DNA of 64,000 nucleotides from Pseudomonas sp. HOU2 (GCF_040729435.1 NZ_CP160398.1:2728001-2792000); one strand, 5' to 3'. Numbered from the stretch's first letter, positions 45,895 through 56,198 are shown. Notes: a model not told the origin generated them from the sequence alone. A program made the numbers and translations.

Positions 45895-46330
45895 TGCTGC
45901 AGAGCTCCTGAGGATGCCGTTCCCGGGCGTTAAGCGCCCGCTGGCGGAGCTGCTACGCTCAAGCTGCGATCCGCCGGAATGCCCGCATCATCAGGCTTTT
46001 GTCAGGTCGCTCGGCGTCTGACACCGACGCACTCATGCCCACCAACGCCGTGCCGGTTTCCTCCCGTGTTTTCGCCGTTTTTATGCGGTTCAGATGGCCA
46101 AACGGGGCGGAAAAAAGCTGTAAACGACGTCACTGACACTGGATGCGACCATCCCTGTACTGGATACGACCCACCCTGTAGGCGTCAGATTTTCACTGGT
46201 ACATGATCGTTATGACTCGATTGCAAGGCGCCGTGGTAGAGCTGTCTCCAGAACGCCATCCAACCGCAACCTATAAGTGCGGTGGTCCACAGTCGGAACA
46301 CTGCCAAAAAAAACACCAAGGAGTCCATCC
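45895..46330. other. Divergent control region sdaB/cbcX
   Basis: No gene seen. Contains the two tandem 21-bp repeats at 46138-46179 and presumably promoters for both sides. Confidence 0.5.
46138..46179. promoter_or_regulatory. Candidate GbdR operator: two abutting 21-bp direct repeats
   Basis: ACTGGATGCGACCATCCCTG+T (46138-46158) and ACTGGATACGACCCACCCTG+T (46159-46179) differ at only a few positions. The 21-bp period, two helical turns on one face, is characteristic of AraC-family sites. It lies about 150 bp before cbcX, which is in the known GbdR regulon of P. aeruginosa. Confidence 0.55.
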
Positions 46331-47278
46331 ATGAAAGGTTCCCCGTCGTTGTTGTTGGCCGCCATGCTGAGTCTGCCGTTACTGGCTCAAGCCGCAGAAC
46401 CGGCGCAGTGCAGTACCGTGAATTTCTCCGATGTCGGCTGGACCGACATCACCGCCACCACCGCCACCACGTCGGTGGTGCTCGACGCCCTCGGCTACAA
46501 GACCAAGACCACCATGATTTCCGTGCCGGTGACCTACAAGTCGCTGGCCGACGGCAAGAACATGGACGTGTTCCTCGGCAACTGGATGCCGACCATGGAA
46601 AACGACATCAAGGCCTACCGCGATGCCGGCACCGTGGAAACCGTGCGCACCAACCTCAAGGGCGCCAAGTACACCCTCGCCGTGCCGCAAGCCTTGTATG
46701 ACAAGGGTCTGCATGACTTCGCCGACATTGCCAAATTCAAGAAGGAACTCGACGGCAAGATCTACGGCATCGAGCCTGGCAACGACGGCAACCGCCTGAT
46801 CCAGAGCATGATCGACAAGAACGCCTTCGGTCTCAAGGACGCCGGTTTCAAGGTCGTCGAATCGTCCGAGGCGGGCATGCTCTCGCAGGTTGATCGCGCG
46901 CAGAAACGCGACACCGCCGTGGTCTTCCTCGGCTGGGCGCCGCACCCGATGAACAAGCGCTTCAAGATCCAATACCTGACCGGCGGCGATGACTTCTTCG
47001 GCCCCGACTTCGGTGCCGCCACCGTGGCGACCAACACCCGCAAGGGCTACTCCACCGAATGCAGCAACGTCGGTCAGTTGCTGAAAAACCTGGAGTTCAA
47101 TGTCGACATGGAAAGCGAGCTGATGGGCAACATCCTCGACGACAAGATGAAGCCTGAAGCGGCCGCCAAGGCCTGGCTGAAAAAGAATCCACAGGTGCTC
47201 GATACCTGGCTCGCTGGCGTGACCACCATTGACGGTAAACCTGGCCTGGAAGCCGTGAAAGCCAAGCTCGCACAGTAA
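46331..47278 (+). CDS. cbcX: Choline/betaine-binding periplasmic protein
   Basis: 315 residues from ATG 46331; an earlier in-frame ATG (46277) would spoil the signal peptide, which ends near AQA-AEPA. Same family as CaiX: FSDVGWTDITATTATTSVVL, FLGNWMPTM, KIYGIEPGNDGNRLI, VFLGWAPHPMN. Binds choline and glycine betaine for CbcWV. Followed by a strong hairpin and then cbcW. Confidence 0.94.
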   Translation: MKGSPSLLLAAMLSLPLLAQAAEPAQCSTVNFSDVGWTDITATTATTSVVLDALGYKTKTTMISVPVTYKSLADGKNMDVFLGNWMPTMENDIKAYRDAGTVETVRTNLKGAKYTLAVPQALYDKGLHDFADIAKFKKELDGKIYGIEPGNDGNRLIQSMIDKNAFGLKDAGFKVVESSEAGMLSQVDRAQKRDTAVVFLGWAPHPMNKRFKIQYLTGGDDFFGPDFGAATVATNTRKGYSTECSNVGQLLKNLEFNVDMESELMGNILDDKMKPEAAAKAWLKKNPQVLDTWLAGVTTIDGKPGLEAVKAKLAQ

Positions 47279-47288
47279 TTGCCTTACG

Positions 47289-47310
47289 CCGGGCGAGTTC
47301 GCTCGCCCGG
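47289..47310 (+). promoter_or_regulatory. Intercistronic hairpin between cbcX and cbcW
   Basis: Perfect 9-bp stem CCGGGCGAG / CTCGCCCGG closed by a TTCG tetraloop, no T-run. Probably protects the cbcX message from 3' decay or partly terminates, raising binding protein over permease. Confidence 0.7.
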
Positions 47311-47344
47311 GCTGTTTATTCCTTGCATGCGGACGTTCACTACC

Positions 47345-48190
47345 ATGCTGATTGATCAGAAAATCCCTTTAGGCCAGTACATCGCGGGCTTCGTCGAATG
47401 GTTGACGCAACACGGCGCCAGCACCTTCGACGCAATCGCCGTGACCCTGGAAACGATGATCCACGGCGTGACGTTTGCGCTGACCTGGTTCAATCCTTTC
47501 GTCTTGATCGGCCTCATCGCCCTGCTCGCGCATTTCATCCAGCGCAAATGGGGGCTGACTGTTTTTGTGATTGCCTCGTTCCTGCTGATCCTCAATCTGG
47601 GGTACTGGCAGGAAACCATGGAAACCCTCGCCCAGGTCATGTTCGCGACCCTGGTCTGCGTGGTCATCGGCGTGCCGTTGGGCATCGTCGCCGCGCACAA
47701 GCCGATGTTCTACACTTTGATGAGGCCGGTACTCGATCTGATGCAGACCGTACCGACCTTCGTTTACCTCATTCCGACCCTGACCCTCTTCGGGCTGGGT
47801 GTGGTGCCGGGCCTGATCTCCACGGTGGTGTTCGCCATCGCTGCGCCGATCCGCCTGACCTACCTGGGCATCCGCGATGTCCCGCAAGAACTGATGGACG
47901 CCGGCAAAGCCTTCGGCTGCTCGCGTCGCCAATTGCTCTCACGGATCGAACTGCCTCACGCCATGCCGAGCATCGCTGCCGGCATCACCCAGTGCATCAT
48001 GCTGTCGCTGTCGATGGTGGTGATCGCGGCACTGGTGGGCGCCGACGGACTCGGCAAACCGGTGGTCAACGCACTGAACACTGCTGATATCGCCCTGGGC
48101 TTCGAAGCAGGCCTGGCGATCGTACTGCTGGCGATCATGCTCGACCGTATCTGCAAACAACCCGACGCCAAAGTAGGGGGTGACGCATGA
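47345..48190 (+). CDS. cbcW: Choline/betaine/carnitine ABC permease
   Basis: 281 residues from ATG 47345. BPD inner-membrane component with about six helices and the EAA-like loop LTYLGIRDVPQELMDAGKAF. Stop overlaps the cbcV start (ATGA), so the two are translationally coupled. Forms the membrane channel used by CbcX and probably CaiX. Confidence 0.94.
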   Translation: MLIDQKIPLGQYIAGFVEWLTQHGASTFDAIAVTLETMIHGVTFALTWFNPFVLIGLIALLAHFIQRKWGLTVFVIASFLLILNLGYWQETMETLAQVMFATLVCVVIGVPLGIVAAHKPMFYTLMRPVLDLMQTVPTFVYLIPTLTLFGLGVVPGLISTVVFAIAAPIRLTYLGIRDVPQELMDAGKAFGCSRRQLLSRIELPHAMPSIAAGITQCIMLSLSMVVIAALVGADGLGKPVVNALNTADIALGFEAGLAIVLLAIMLDRICKQPDAKVGGDA

Positions 48191-49365
48191 GCATAATTCG
48201 CTTCGAAGACGTCGACGTAATCTTCTCCAAGGATCCACGCGAGGCACTCAAGCTGCTGGATCAGGGCATGACGCGCAACGAGATCCTGAAAAAGACCGGG
48301 CAGATCGTTGGCGTGGAAAAGGCCAGTCTGGACATCAATAAGGGCGAGATCTGTGTACTGATGGGCTTGTCCGGCTCCGGCAAGTCGAGCCTGCTGCGCT
48401 GCATCAACGGCCTCAACACCGTGAGCCGCGGCAAGCTGTTCGTCGAGCACGAAGGCAAGCAGATCGACATCGCTTCCTGCACCCCGGCCGAACTGAAAAT
48501 GATGCGCACCAAACGCATCGCCATGGTGTTCCAGAAGTTCGCCCTGATGCCGTGGCTGACGGTGCGCGAGAACATCAGTTTCGGTCTGGAGATGCAGGGT
48601 CGCCCGGAGAAGGAACGGCGCAAACTGGTGGACGACAAGCTTGAACTGGTGGGCCTGACCCAGTGGCGCAACAAGAAACCCGATGAACTCTCCGGCGGCA
48701 TGCAGCAGCGTGTGGGCCTGGCGCGGGCGCTGGCGATGGACGCGGACATTCTGCTGATGGACGAACCGTTCTCGGCACTCGACCCGCTGATCCGCCAAGG
48801 CCTGCAGGACGAACTGCTGGAACTGCAACGCAAGCTGAGCAAGACCATCGTGTTTGTCAGTCACGACCTCGACGAGGCGCTGAAACTGGGTAGCCGCATC
48901 GCGATCATGAAGGACGGCCGGATCATCCAGTACAGCGTGCCGGAAGAGATCGTGCTCAACCCCGCGGACGACTATGTGCGCACCTTCGTGGCCCACACCA
49001 ACCCGCTCAACGTGCTCTGCGGTCGCAGCCTGATGCGCACGCTGGACAACTGCAAACGCATCAACGGTTCGGTGTGCCTCGACCCGGGTGGCGATTCGTG
49101 GCTGGACCTGGCTGAAGGCAACACGATCAAGGGTGCGCGGCAGAACGGTTCGGTGCTGAACCTGCAGAACTGGGCACCGGGCCAAGCGGTGGAAGCGCTG
49201 GAGCGCAAGCCGACCCTGGTGGACTCGAACATCGGCATGCGCGACGCGCTGCAGATTCGCTACCAGACCGGCAACAAACTGGTGCTGCACGACAACAACC
49301 ATGTGGTGGGGATTCTTGGCGACAGCGAGCTGTATCACGCGTTGCTGGGCAAGAACCTGGGGTAA
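48187..49365 (+). CDS. cbcV: Choline/betaine/carnitine ABC ATPase
   Basis: 392 residues, ProV-type ATPase: Walker A GLSGSGKSS, signature LSGGMQQRVG, Walker B ILLMDEPFSALDP, switch FVSHDLDEA. A C-terminal extension of about 110 residues follows, in the position of the CBS-type osmosensing domain in ProV/OpuAA. Its last part (TGNKLVLHDNNHVVGILGD) looks like one CBS half. Ends at a clear terminator. Confidence 0.94.
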   Translation: MSIIRFEDVDVIFSKDPREALKLLDQGMTRNEILKKTGQIVGVEKASLDINKGEICVLMGLSGSGKSSLLRCINGLNTVSRGKLFVEHEGKQIDIASCTPAELKMMRTKRIAMVFQKFALMPWLTVRENISFGLEMQGRPEKERRKLVDDKLELVGLTQWRNKKPDELSGGMQQRVGLARALAMDADILLMDEPFSALDPLIRQGLQDELLELQRKLSKTIVFVSHDLDEALKLGSRIAIMKDGRIIQYSVPEEIVLNPADDYVRTFVAHTNPLNVLCGRSLMRTLDNCKRINGSVCLDPGGDSWLDLAEGNTIKGARQNGSVLNLQNWAPGQAVEALERKPTLVDSNIGMRDALQIRYQTGNKLVLHDNNHVVGILGDSELYHALLGKNLG

Positions 49366-49381
49366 ACACCCCGGACACGAA

Positions 49382-49409
49382 AACGCCGCGAGAGGATCGC
49401 GGCGTTTTT
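49382..49409 (+). terminator. Rho-independent terminator after cbcV
   Basis: 10-bp perfect stem AACGCCGCGA / TCGCGGCGTT, GAGGA loop, followed by TTTG. Ends the cbcXWV transcript. Confidence 0.9.
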
Positions 49410-49443
49410 GTTGGTACAGAAATTGACATGAGACATGGACAAC

Positions 49444-49537
49444 TGTGGCGAGGGAGCTTGCTCCCGCTTGAGTGCGCAGCACTCACAAATTCCTGGGGTC
49501 GCTTCGCAACCCAGCGGGAGCAAGCTCCCTCGCCACA
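49444..49537. repeat. REP pair, family A, short spacing
   Basis: Arms TGTGGCGAGGGAGCTTGCTC and AGCGGGAGCAAGCTCCCTCG only 94 bp end to end, between the convergent cbcV and betT1. Confidence 0.85.
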
Positions 49538-49561
49538 ACAGCTTCACCATTAACTCAAGGG

Positions 49562-51559
49562 TTAGCTATACACCCGGCCAAGGAGTTGCCGATGGCTTTC
49601 AAACTGATCGAGCACATCGCGTGTGATCTGATCCTGCGTGAAGCCCATCAGGTCGTAATCCTGGCTGCCGTTGTGCAGATACACCTCGGCGCGGTAGTAA
49701 CGCTGGCGCGCTTCATCGGACTGGGCCGATTCGGTCGGGGTCGCCAGGTAGCCGTCCAGGCTCACTTCGTAGACGAAAGGGTTGCCCTCTTCCATCTCGA
49801 CGCGCACGCCCATGCAGCGCTTGGATTTGCCCAGCAGCGTCTGCACTTCCAGACCCTGTGCACGCAGCTGCGCAGCAGCGTCGTCCAGTGCCGGGGTCAC
49901 GTGTTTGTCCATGAAGCGTTGCACCACCGATTGGCTCGGTTGCAGGTCCAGTTGCGTCAGACGCTCGCTGAAACCACGACGACCGCGTTCAGCCAGTTGC
50001 GCCTGCTCCTGTTCGATGTGCACGTCCTGACGCATCGCCTTGTGCAGGCCGAACATGAAGCAGATCAACACCACCGAGAACGGCAGACCGGCCAGCACCA
50101 CCATGGTCTGCATGGCTTCGAAGTTACCGGCAAACAGCAGACCGATGGTCACCAGGGTGATCACCACCGACCAGAAGATCCGCAGCCAGTGCGGCGCATC
50201 TTCATCAACGTTGCCGCCCTTGCAGGACAGATTCGCCATCATCACCGCGCCGGAGTCGGCCGGGGTCAGGAACAGCACGAAACCGACGAAGATCGACACA
50301 CCGATGACGACTTTCGACGCCGGGTAGTGTTCCAGCAACTGGTAGATCGCCATAGATGGCTGTTCCAGCGCCGTCTTGCCGAGTTCCACCGCGCCCTGGT
50401 TCATCACCAGATCCAGTGCCGAGTTACCGAAGATCGACAGCCATGCCAGGGTAAAACCCAGCGGGATCAGCAGCACGCCAGCGACCAGTTCACGCACGGT
50501 ACGACCACGGGAAATACGCGCAATGAACATGCCGACGAATGGTGCCCAGGAAATCCACCACGCCCAGTAGAACAGGGTCCACAGGCCCAGCCAGCGGTCG
50601 GACTTGGCGCTGTCGCCTTCATAGACGTACAGGTCAAAGGTCTTCAGTACCACGCCGTTGAGGTAGTCGCCGATGTTCTGCACGAAGCCGTTGAGCAAGT
50701 GCAAAGTCGGGCCGAACAGCAGAACGAAAATCAGCAGACCGCTGAACAGCACGATGTTCAGGTTGGACAGACGACGAATGCCGTTTTCCACACCGGACAC
50801 GGCAGCGATGGTCGCCACGGTGCTCATCACGATGATCACGATCAGCAGGTTGGTGTTGCTGTGCTCCATGCCGAACAGGTTTTCCAGGCCCGAGGACACT
50901 TGCAGCGAGCCGATCCCCAGGTTGGTCACCAGACCCAGCAGGGTCACGAACATGCCAAAACCATCCACTGCGTGACCGGCCGCGCCTTTGACCCAACGTT
51001 CGCCCACCAGCGGATACAGCGCCGAGCGCAGGGCCAATGGCTGGTTATGACGGTAAGCGAAGTACGCCACGGCCAGACCGACCAGCGCATAGATAGCCCA
51101 GCCGTGCAGGCCCCAGTGCAGGAAGGTCAGCTGTACAGCCTGACGTGCCGCCATGTTGGTAGCGGACGCGCCTTCCGGCGGATTGAAGTAGTGATCCAGC
51201 GGCTCGGAGGCGCCGAAGTACAGCAGCGAAATACCGATACCCGACGAGAACAACATCCCCGCCCAGGCGCCGTAACTGAAATCCGGAGTGTCGTCCTTGC
51301 TGCCCAGTTTGAGTTTGCCGTAGGAGGAAAACGCCAGCCCCACCACAAACACCAGGTAGGCGGCGATCACTACCATGTAGTACCAGCCGAAGCTGCGCGA
51401 CAACCAGGCCTGAGCCATACCCAACATTCTGCCGGCCTCTTGCGGGGCGATGATCAGAATGGCGGTCAACAACAGAATCAACGCGGTAGAGGTGTAAAAC
51501 ACCCAACCGTTGACCGTCACCTTCTCGGGCGGGGTCTTTATAAGAGAGGCAGAACTCAT
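49562..51559 (-). CDS. betT1: BCCT-family choline transporter
   Basis: 665 residues from ATG 51557-51559; the frame extends to 51595 but the extra 12 codons precede the natural MSSASLIKTPPEK start. Twelve helices with the BCCT tryptophan signature (GLWTLFYWAWWISWAPFVGM) and a C-terminal cytoplasmic tail of about 170 residues, the form that senses osmotic state in BetT-type carriers. Divergent from betIBA, equivalent to betT1 of P. aeruginosa. Confidence 0.92.
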   Translation of the reverse strand: MSSASLIKTPPEKVTVNGWVFYTSTALILLLTAILIIAPQEAGRMLGMAQAWLSRSFGWYYMVVIAAYLVFVVGLAFSSYGKLKLGSKDDTPDFSYGAWAGMLFSSGIGISLLYFGASEPLDHYFNPPEGASATNMAARQAVQLTFLHWGLHGWAIYALVGLAVAYFAYRHNQPLALRSALYPLVGERWVKGAAGHAVDGFGMFVTLLGLVTNLGIGSLQVSSGLENLFGMEHSNTNLLIVIIVMSTVATIAAVSGVENGIRRLSNLNIVLFSGLLIFVLLFGPTLHLLNGFVQNIGDYLNGVVLKTFDLYVYEGDSAKSDRWLGLWTLFYWAWWISWAPFVGMFIARISRGRTVRELVAGVLLIPLGFTLAWLSIFGNSALDLVMNQGAVELGKTALEQPSMAIYQLLEHYPASKVVIGVSIFVGFVLFLTPADSGAVMMANLSCKGGNVDEDAPHWLRIFWSVVITLVTIGLLFAGNFEAMQTMVVLAGLPFSVVLICFMFGLHKAMRQDVHIEQEQAQLAERGRRGFSERLTQLDLQPSQSVVQRFMDKHVTPALDDAAAQLRAQGLEVQTLLGKSKRCMGVRVEMEEGNPFVYEVSLDGYLATPTESAQSDEARQRYYRAEVYLHNGSQDYDLMGFTQDQITRDVLDQFESHRQLLGRVYS

Positions 51560-51987
51560 GGCACAAATGCTCCAGGCAGTGCGAGAGAAGAACACAAGGC
51601 AACACGGAACCCGACCAATCGGTTAGTTGGCAGCCGACCGGCGGGTGATATAAAGACACCCCGAAAAAAGCCCGAACTTGCCGAAATGGCGTTGCGAATC
51701 GCTTTCGTGGCCAAAGCTGTGCGGACGTTCATCCGAAACCTGGCCCCGAGCGTCTTGCCCATTCAACACGTCCATCGAACAGAGAACCGCGCCATGCTCC
51801 ACGCAGGTTTCAAGCATTTTCGGATGTCGTTTTATCGCCATTTACAAGCAGAAATAATCTGTAGGCAGCGACGATTTGTCGCAGATCTTATTCTTTGTTG
51901 ATTGAACGTTCAATCAAAACAAAATAGACTGGCCCTCAATCCGATAGGCGTTTATCGCCCGTCGGAAGGCCTAAGGAGATGTGCAAG
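51560..51987. other. Divergent control region betT1/betI
   Basis: No gene seen. Contains the BetI palindrome at 51898-51917 and a second small inverted repeat GCGAC-N5-GTCGC at 51868-51882 that could be another regulator site. Confidence 0.55.
51898..51917. promoter_or_regulatory. BetI operator
   Basis: TTGATTGAACGTTCAATCAA is a perfect 20-bp palindrome, the arrangement expected for the TetR-family repressor BetI, which choline displaces. Its first six bases (TTGATT) could serve as a -35 box with AAAATA 17 bases on, so repressor and RNA polymerase would compete. Confidence 0.85.
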
Positions 51988-52608
51988 ATGCCCAAGGTCG
52001 GTATGCAACCCATCCGCCGCCAACAACTGATCGAAGCCACGTTGCAAGCGGTCGATCAGGTCGGAATGGGGGACGCCAGCATTGCGCTGATCGCCCGTTT
52101 GGCCGGTGTCTCGAATGGCATCATCAGTCACTATTTTCAGGACAAGAATGGCCTGATCGCCGCCACGATGCGGTATCTGATGACCGCCCTCAGCGAGAGC
52201 GTCACCGCGCGCCGTCAGGCGCTGGCAGACAGCAGCCCACGGGCGCATCTGCAGGTGATCATCGAAGGCAACTTCGACGCCAGCCAGGTCAATGGCCCGG
52301 CAATGAAAACCTGGCTGGCCTTCTGGGCCACCAGCATGCACCAGCCGTCTTTGCACAGGTTGCAGCGGATCAACGATCACCGTCTGTATTCCAACCTGTG
52401 CTGCGAGTTCCGCCGTGTGTTGCCGCTCGAAGATGCGCGCAGCGCCGCGCGTGGACTGGCAGCGTTGATCGACGGCTTGTGGTTGCGCGGCGCGCTGTCG
52501 GGAGACGCTTTCGACACGGCGCAGGCGCAACAGATCGCTTACGAATACATGGATTTCCAATTGGCCAAGCAGGTGAGCCAGAGCACACAGAAAACGCTCG
52601 GTACCTGA
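51988..52608 (+). CDS. betI: Choline-responsive TetR repressor
   Basis: 206 residues from ATG 51988 ([20 protein letters not shown]), with AAGGAG 9 bases upstream; an ATG at 51979 abuts the ribosome site. N-terminal TetR helix-turn-helix [21 protein letters not shown]-terminal ligand domain with the [12 protein letters not shown] stretch that lines the choline pocket. Slightly longer than the common 197 residues because of the tail [10 protein letters not shown]. Represses betIBA via the palindrome at 51898-51917. Confidence 0.95.
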   Translation: MPKVGMQPIRRQQLIEATLQAVDQVGMGDASIALIARLAGVSNGIISHYFQDKNGLIAATMRYLMTALSESVTARRQALADSSPRAHLQVIIEGNFDASQVNGPAMKTWLAFWATSMHQPSLHRLQRINDHRLYSNLCCEFRRVLPLEDARSAARGLAALIDGLWLRGALSGDAFDTAQAQQIAYEYMDFQLAKQVSQSTQKTLGT

Positions 52609-52670
52609 ACCGCCACCGCAGTTTCAGCGCGGTGGTCGACGCCAACCACTAATGCACTTGCGAGGACACT

Positions 52671-54143
52671 ATGGCCCGTTTCGAACTGCAAAAACTCTAC
52701 ATCGATGGCGCGTACTCCGACGCTGGCAGCGATGCCACCTTCGAAGCCATCAACCCGGCGAACGGTGAAGTCCTCGCCCAAGTGCAACGTGCGACCAAGG
52801 AAGACGTCGAGCGCGCCGTGGTCAGCGCTGAAAAGGGCCAGAAAATCTGGGCCGCGATGACCGCCATGGAGCGTTCGCGCATCCTGCGTCGCGCCGTCGA
52901 CATCCTGCGCGAGCGCAACGATGAGCTGGCTGCTCTGGAAACCCTGGACACCGGTAAAGCCTTCTCCGAAACCAAATACGTCGACATCGTCACCGGCGCC
53001 GACGTGCTGGAATACTACGCAGGCCTGGTGCCGGCGATCGAAGGCGAGCAGATTCCGCTGCGCGACACTTCCTTCGTCTACACCCGTCGCGAGCCGCTGG
53101 GCGTGGTCGCCGGTATCGGCGCGTGGAACTACCCGATCCAGATCGCGCTGTGGAAATCCGCACCGGCCCTGGCCGCCGGTAACGCGATGATCTTCAAGCC
53201 AAGCGAAGTCACCTCGCTGACCACCCTGAAACTGGCCGAGATCTACACCGAAGCCGGCCTGCCAAACGGCGTGTTCAACGTGTTGACCGGCAGCGGCCGT
53301 GAAGTCGGCACCTGGCTGACCGAGCACCCGCGCATCGAGAAAGTCTCCTTCACCGGCGGCACCGACACCGGCAAGAAAGTCATGGCCAGCGCTTCGGCTT
53401 CGTCGCTCAAAGACGTGACCATGGAACTGGGCGGCAAGTCGCCGCTGATCATCTGCGACGACGCCGACCTGGATCGTGCCGCCGACACCGCGATGATGGC
53501 CAACTTCTACAGCTCCGGTCAGGTTTGCACCAACGGTACTCGCGTATTCGTACCAAGCCACCTGAAAGCCGCTTTCGAAGCCAAGATCGTCGAGCGCGTC
53601 GCGCGCATCCGCATCGGCAACCCGGAAGACGAGAACACCAACTTCGGCCCGCTGGTCAGCTTCCCGCACATGGAAAGCGTGCTGGGTTACATCGCCAAAG
53701 GTAAAGAAGAAGGTGCCCGCGTACTGTGCGGCGGCGAGCGTCTGACCGACGGCGAATTCGCCAAAGGCGCATTCGTTGCACCGACCGTGTTCACCGATTG
53801 CACCGACGAGATGACCATCGTTCGTGAAGAAATCTTTGGCCCGGTGATGGCGATCCTCTCCTACGAGACCGAAGAAGAAGTGATCCGCCGCGCCAACGAC
53901 ACCGACTTCGGCCTGGCCGCCGGTATCGTCACCAAAGACCTGAACCGCGCGCACCGCGTGATTCATCAACTGGAAGCCGGTATCTGCTGGATCAACGCCT
54001 GGGGCGAGTCCGACGCGAAGATGCCGGTTGGCGGTTACAAGCAGTCGGGCGTGGGTCGTGAAAACGGCATCAGCTCGCTGGCCAACTACACACGCATCAA
54101 ATCGGTACAGGTCGAGCTGGGCGATTACGTCTCGGTGTTCTGA
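52671..54143 (+). CDS. betB: Betaine aldehyde dehydrogenase
   Basis: 490 residues, the standard length. Aldehyde dehydrogenase hallmarks: [20 protein letters not shown], the catalytic glutamate in TMELGGKSP and catalytic cysteine in [13 protein letters not shown]. Oxidises betaine aldehyde to glycine betaine with NAD(P). Second gene of betIBA. Confidence 0.97.
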   Translation: MARFELQKLYIDGAYSDAGSDATFEAINPANGEVLAQVQRATKEDVERAVVSAEKGQKIWAAMTAMERSRILRRAVDILRERNDELAALETLDTGKAFSETKYVDIVTGADVLEYYAGLVPAIEGEQIPLRDTSFVYTRREPLGVVAGIGAWNYPIQIALWKSAPALAAGNAMIFKPSEVTSLTTLKLAEIYTEAGLPNGVFNVLTGSGREVGTWLTEHPRIEKVSFTGGTDTGKKVMASASASSLKDVTMELGGKSPLIICDDADLDRAADTAMMANFYSSGQVCTNGTRVFVPSHLKAAFEAKIVERVARIRIGNPEDENTNFGPLVSFPHMESVLGYIAKGKEEGARVLCGGERLTDGEFAKGAFVAPTVFTDCTDEMTIVREEIFGPVMAILSYETEEEVIRRANDTDFGLAAGIVTKDLNRAHRVIHQLEAGICWINAWGESDAKMPVGGYKQSGVGRENGISSLANYTRIKSVQVELGDYVSVF

Positions 54144-54170
54144 TCTGACGCAGAGTCTGGATGGGGCCTT

Positions 54171-54303
54171 TGTGGCGAGGGGATTCATCCCCGATGGGCT
54201 GCGAAGCAGCCCCCATCCAGACCCTGCAACTCTCCAGACAGAACTCATTCGCTGGCTTTACGACTGCTGCGCAGCCGGTCGGGGATAAATCCCCTCACCA
54301 CAG
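54171..54303. repeat. REP pair, family A variant
   Basis: Arms TGTGGCGAGGGGATTCATCC and GGGATAAATCCCCTCACCAC. The stem centre reads GGGGAT-ATCCCC instead of GGAGCTTGCTCC. It lies between betB and betA, inside the operon. Confidence 0.85.
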
Positions 54304-54379
54304 GGGATTTTCTCCTTACCACAGGTTTTGCAGTGTTCCGGCGATCTTGACCTGACCACATCTAAAGAGGGTGCATTCA

Positions 54380-56083
54380 ATGTCCCAAGAATTCGATTAC
54401 ATCATCATCGGTGCCGGCTCGGCCGGTAACACCCTGGCGACCCGTCTGACTGAAGACGAAGGCGTCACCGTTCTGCTGCTCGAAGCAGGCGGCCCGGACT
54501 ACCGTTTTGACTTCCGCACGCAAATGCCGGCTGCACTGGCATTCCCGCTGCAAGGTCGTCGCTACAACTGGGCGTACGAAACCGATCCGGAGCCACACAT
54601 GGACGGCCGCCGGATGGAATGCGGTCGCGGCAAAGGCCTCGGCGGCTCCTCGCTGATCAACGGCATGTGCTACATCCGTGGCAACGCGATGGACTACGAC
54701 GGCTGGGCGAAGCTGCCAGGCCTGGAAGACTGGTCGTACCTCGACTGCCTGCCGTACTTCCGTAAAGCGGAAACCCGCGACATCGGCCCGAACGACTACC
54801 ACGGTGGCGACGGCCCGGTCAGCGTGACCACGCCGAAGGCGGGCAACAACCCGCTGTTCCACGCCATGGTTGAAGCCGGCGTGCAGGCCGGTTACCCGCG
54901 CACCGAAGACTTGAACGGCTACCAGCAGGAAGGCTTCGGCCCGATGGACCGCACCGTGACGCCGAACGGCCGTCGTGCTTCCACCGCCCGTGGCTACCTC
55001 GACGTCGCGAAAAAGCGCTCGACCCTGACCATCGTCACCCACGCCCTGACCGACAAGATTCTGTTCGAAGGCAAGCGTGCGGTCGGCGTGCGTTACCTGG
55101 TCGGTTCGGCGGAAGAGCGCGTTGAAGCCAAAGCGCGCAAGGAAGTCCTGCTGTGCTCCGGCGCCATCGCTTCGCCGCAGATTCTGCAGCGCTCCGGTGT
55201 CGGCCCGGCAAAACTGCTGGAAAGCCTCGACATCCCGGTCGTCCATGATCTGCCGGGCGTCGGTGAAAACCTGCAGGATCACCTCGAGCTGTACCTGCAA
55301 TACGCCTGCACCCAACCGGTTTCCCTGTACCCGTCGCTGCTCTGGTACAACCAGCCGGCCATCGGTGCCGAGTGGCTGTTCAACGGCACCGGCATCGGCG
55401 CCAGCAACCAGTTCGAAGCCGGCGGTTTCATTCGTTCGCGTCCGGAATTCGAGTGGCCGAACATCCAGTACCACTTCCTGCCGGTAGCGATTAACTACAA
55501 CGGCAGCAACGGTGTGAAAGAGCACGGCTTCCAGGCGCACATGGGTTCCATGCGTTCGCCGAGTCGCGGCCGCATCCAGCTGAAGTCCAAGGATCCGCGT
55601 CAGCACCCGAGCATCCTGTTCAACTACATGGCCACCGAGCAGGACTGGCAGGAATTCCGTGACGGCATCCGCCTGACCCGCGAAATCATGCAACAGCCGG
55701 CACTGGACGCCTTCCGTGGCCGCGAAATCAGCCCGGGCATCGAGGTGCAAACCGATGAGCAGCTGGACAAGTTCATCCGCGAACACGCCGAAACCGCGTT
55801 CCACCCGTCCTGCTCGTGCAAGATGGGCACCGACGAGATGGCCGTAGTCGATGGCGAAGGTCGCGTGCACGGCATGCAGAGCCTGCGTGTGGTCGATGCT
55901 TCGATCATGCCGATCATCACCACCGGCAACCTGAACGCGCCGACGATCATGATCGCCGAGAAAATCGCCGACAAGATCCGTGGCCGCAAGCCACTGCCGC
56001 GTAGCACCGCTGACTACTACGTGGCTGGCGGTGCGCCGGTGAAGGGCAAGCCGATGCGTGATATCACGCCTGTTGCCCAGTAA
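54380..56083 (+). CDS. betA: Choline dehydrogenase
   Basis: 567 residues from ATG 54380. GMC flavoprotein: [46 protein letters not shown], and the active-site histidine in [12 protein letters not shown]. Oxidises choline to betaine aldehyde at the membrane, passing electrons to quinone. The 236-bp gap from betB holds a REP pair. Confidence 0.97.
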   Translation: MSQEFDYIIIGAGSAGNTLATRLTEDEGVTVLLLEAGGPDYRFDFRTQMPAALAFPLQGRRYNWAYETDPEPHMDGRRMECGRGKGLGGSSLINGMCYIRGNAMDYDGWAKLPGLEDWSYLDCLPYFRKAETRDIGPNDYHGGDGPVSVTTPKAGNNPLFHAMVEAGVQAGYPRTEDLNGYQQEGFGPMDRTVTPNGRRASTARGYLDVAKKRSTLTIVTHALTDKILFEGKRAVGVRYLVGSAEERVEAKARKEVLLCSGAIASPQILQRSGVGPAKLLESLDIPVVHDLPGVGENLQDHLELYLQYACTQPVSLYPSLLWYNQPAIGAEWLFNGTGIGASNQFEAGGFIRSRPEFEWPNIQYHFLPVAINYNGSNGVKEHGFQAHMGSMRSPSRGRIQLKSKDPRQHPSILFNYMATEQDWQEFRDGIRLTREIMQQPALDAFRGREISPGIEVQTDEQLDKFIREHAETAFHPSCSCKMGTDEMAVVDGEGRVHGMQSLRVVDASIMPIITTGNLNAPTIMIAEKIADKIRGRKPLPRSTADYYVAGGAPVKGKPMRDITPVAQ

Positions 56084-56106
56084 GACTTGATACCGCGTCA
56101 CGGCTA

Positions 56107-56198
56107 ATCGCTGGCAAGCCAGCTCCCACAGGGTTTTGCGTCGTTCACAGATATTGTGGTCACCGAGAAACCTGTGGGAGTCTGGCTTGCCAGCGATG
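56107..56198. repeat. REP pair, family B
   Basis: Arms ATCGCTGGCAAGCCAGCTCC and GTGGGAGTCTGGCTTGCCAG, with one extra T in the right arm. Downstream of betA. Confidence 0.8.
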
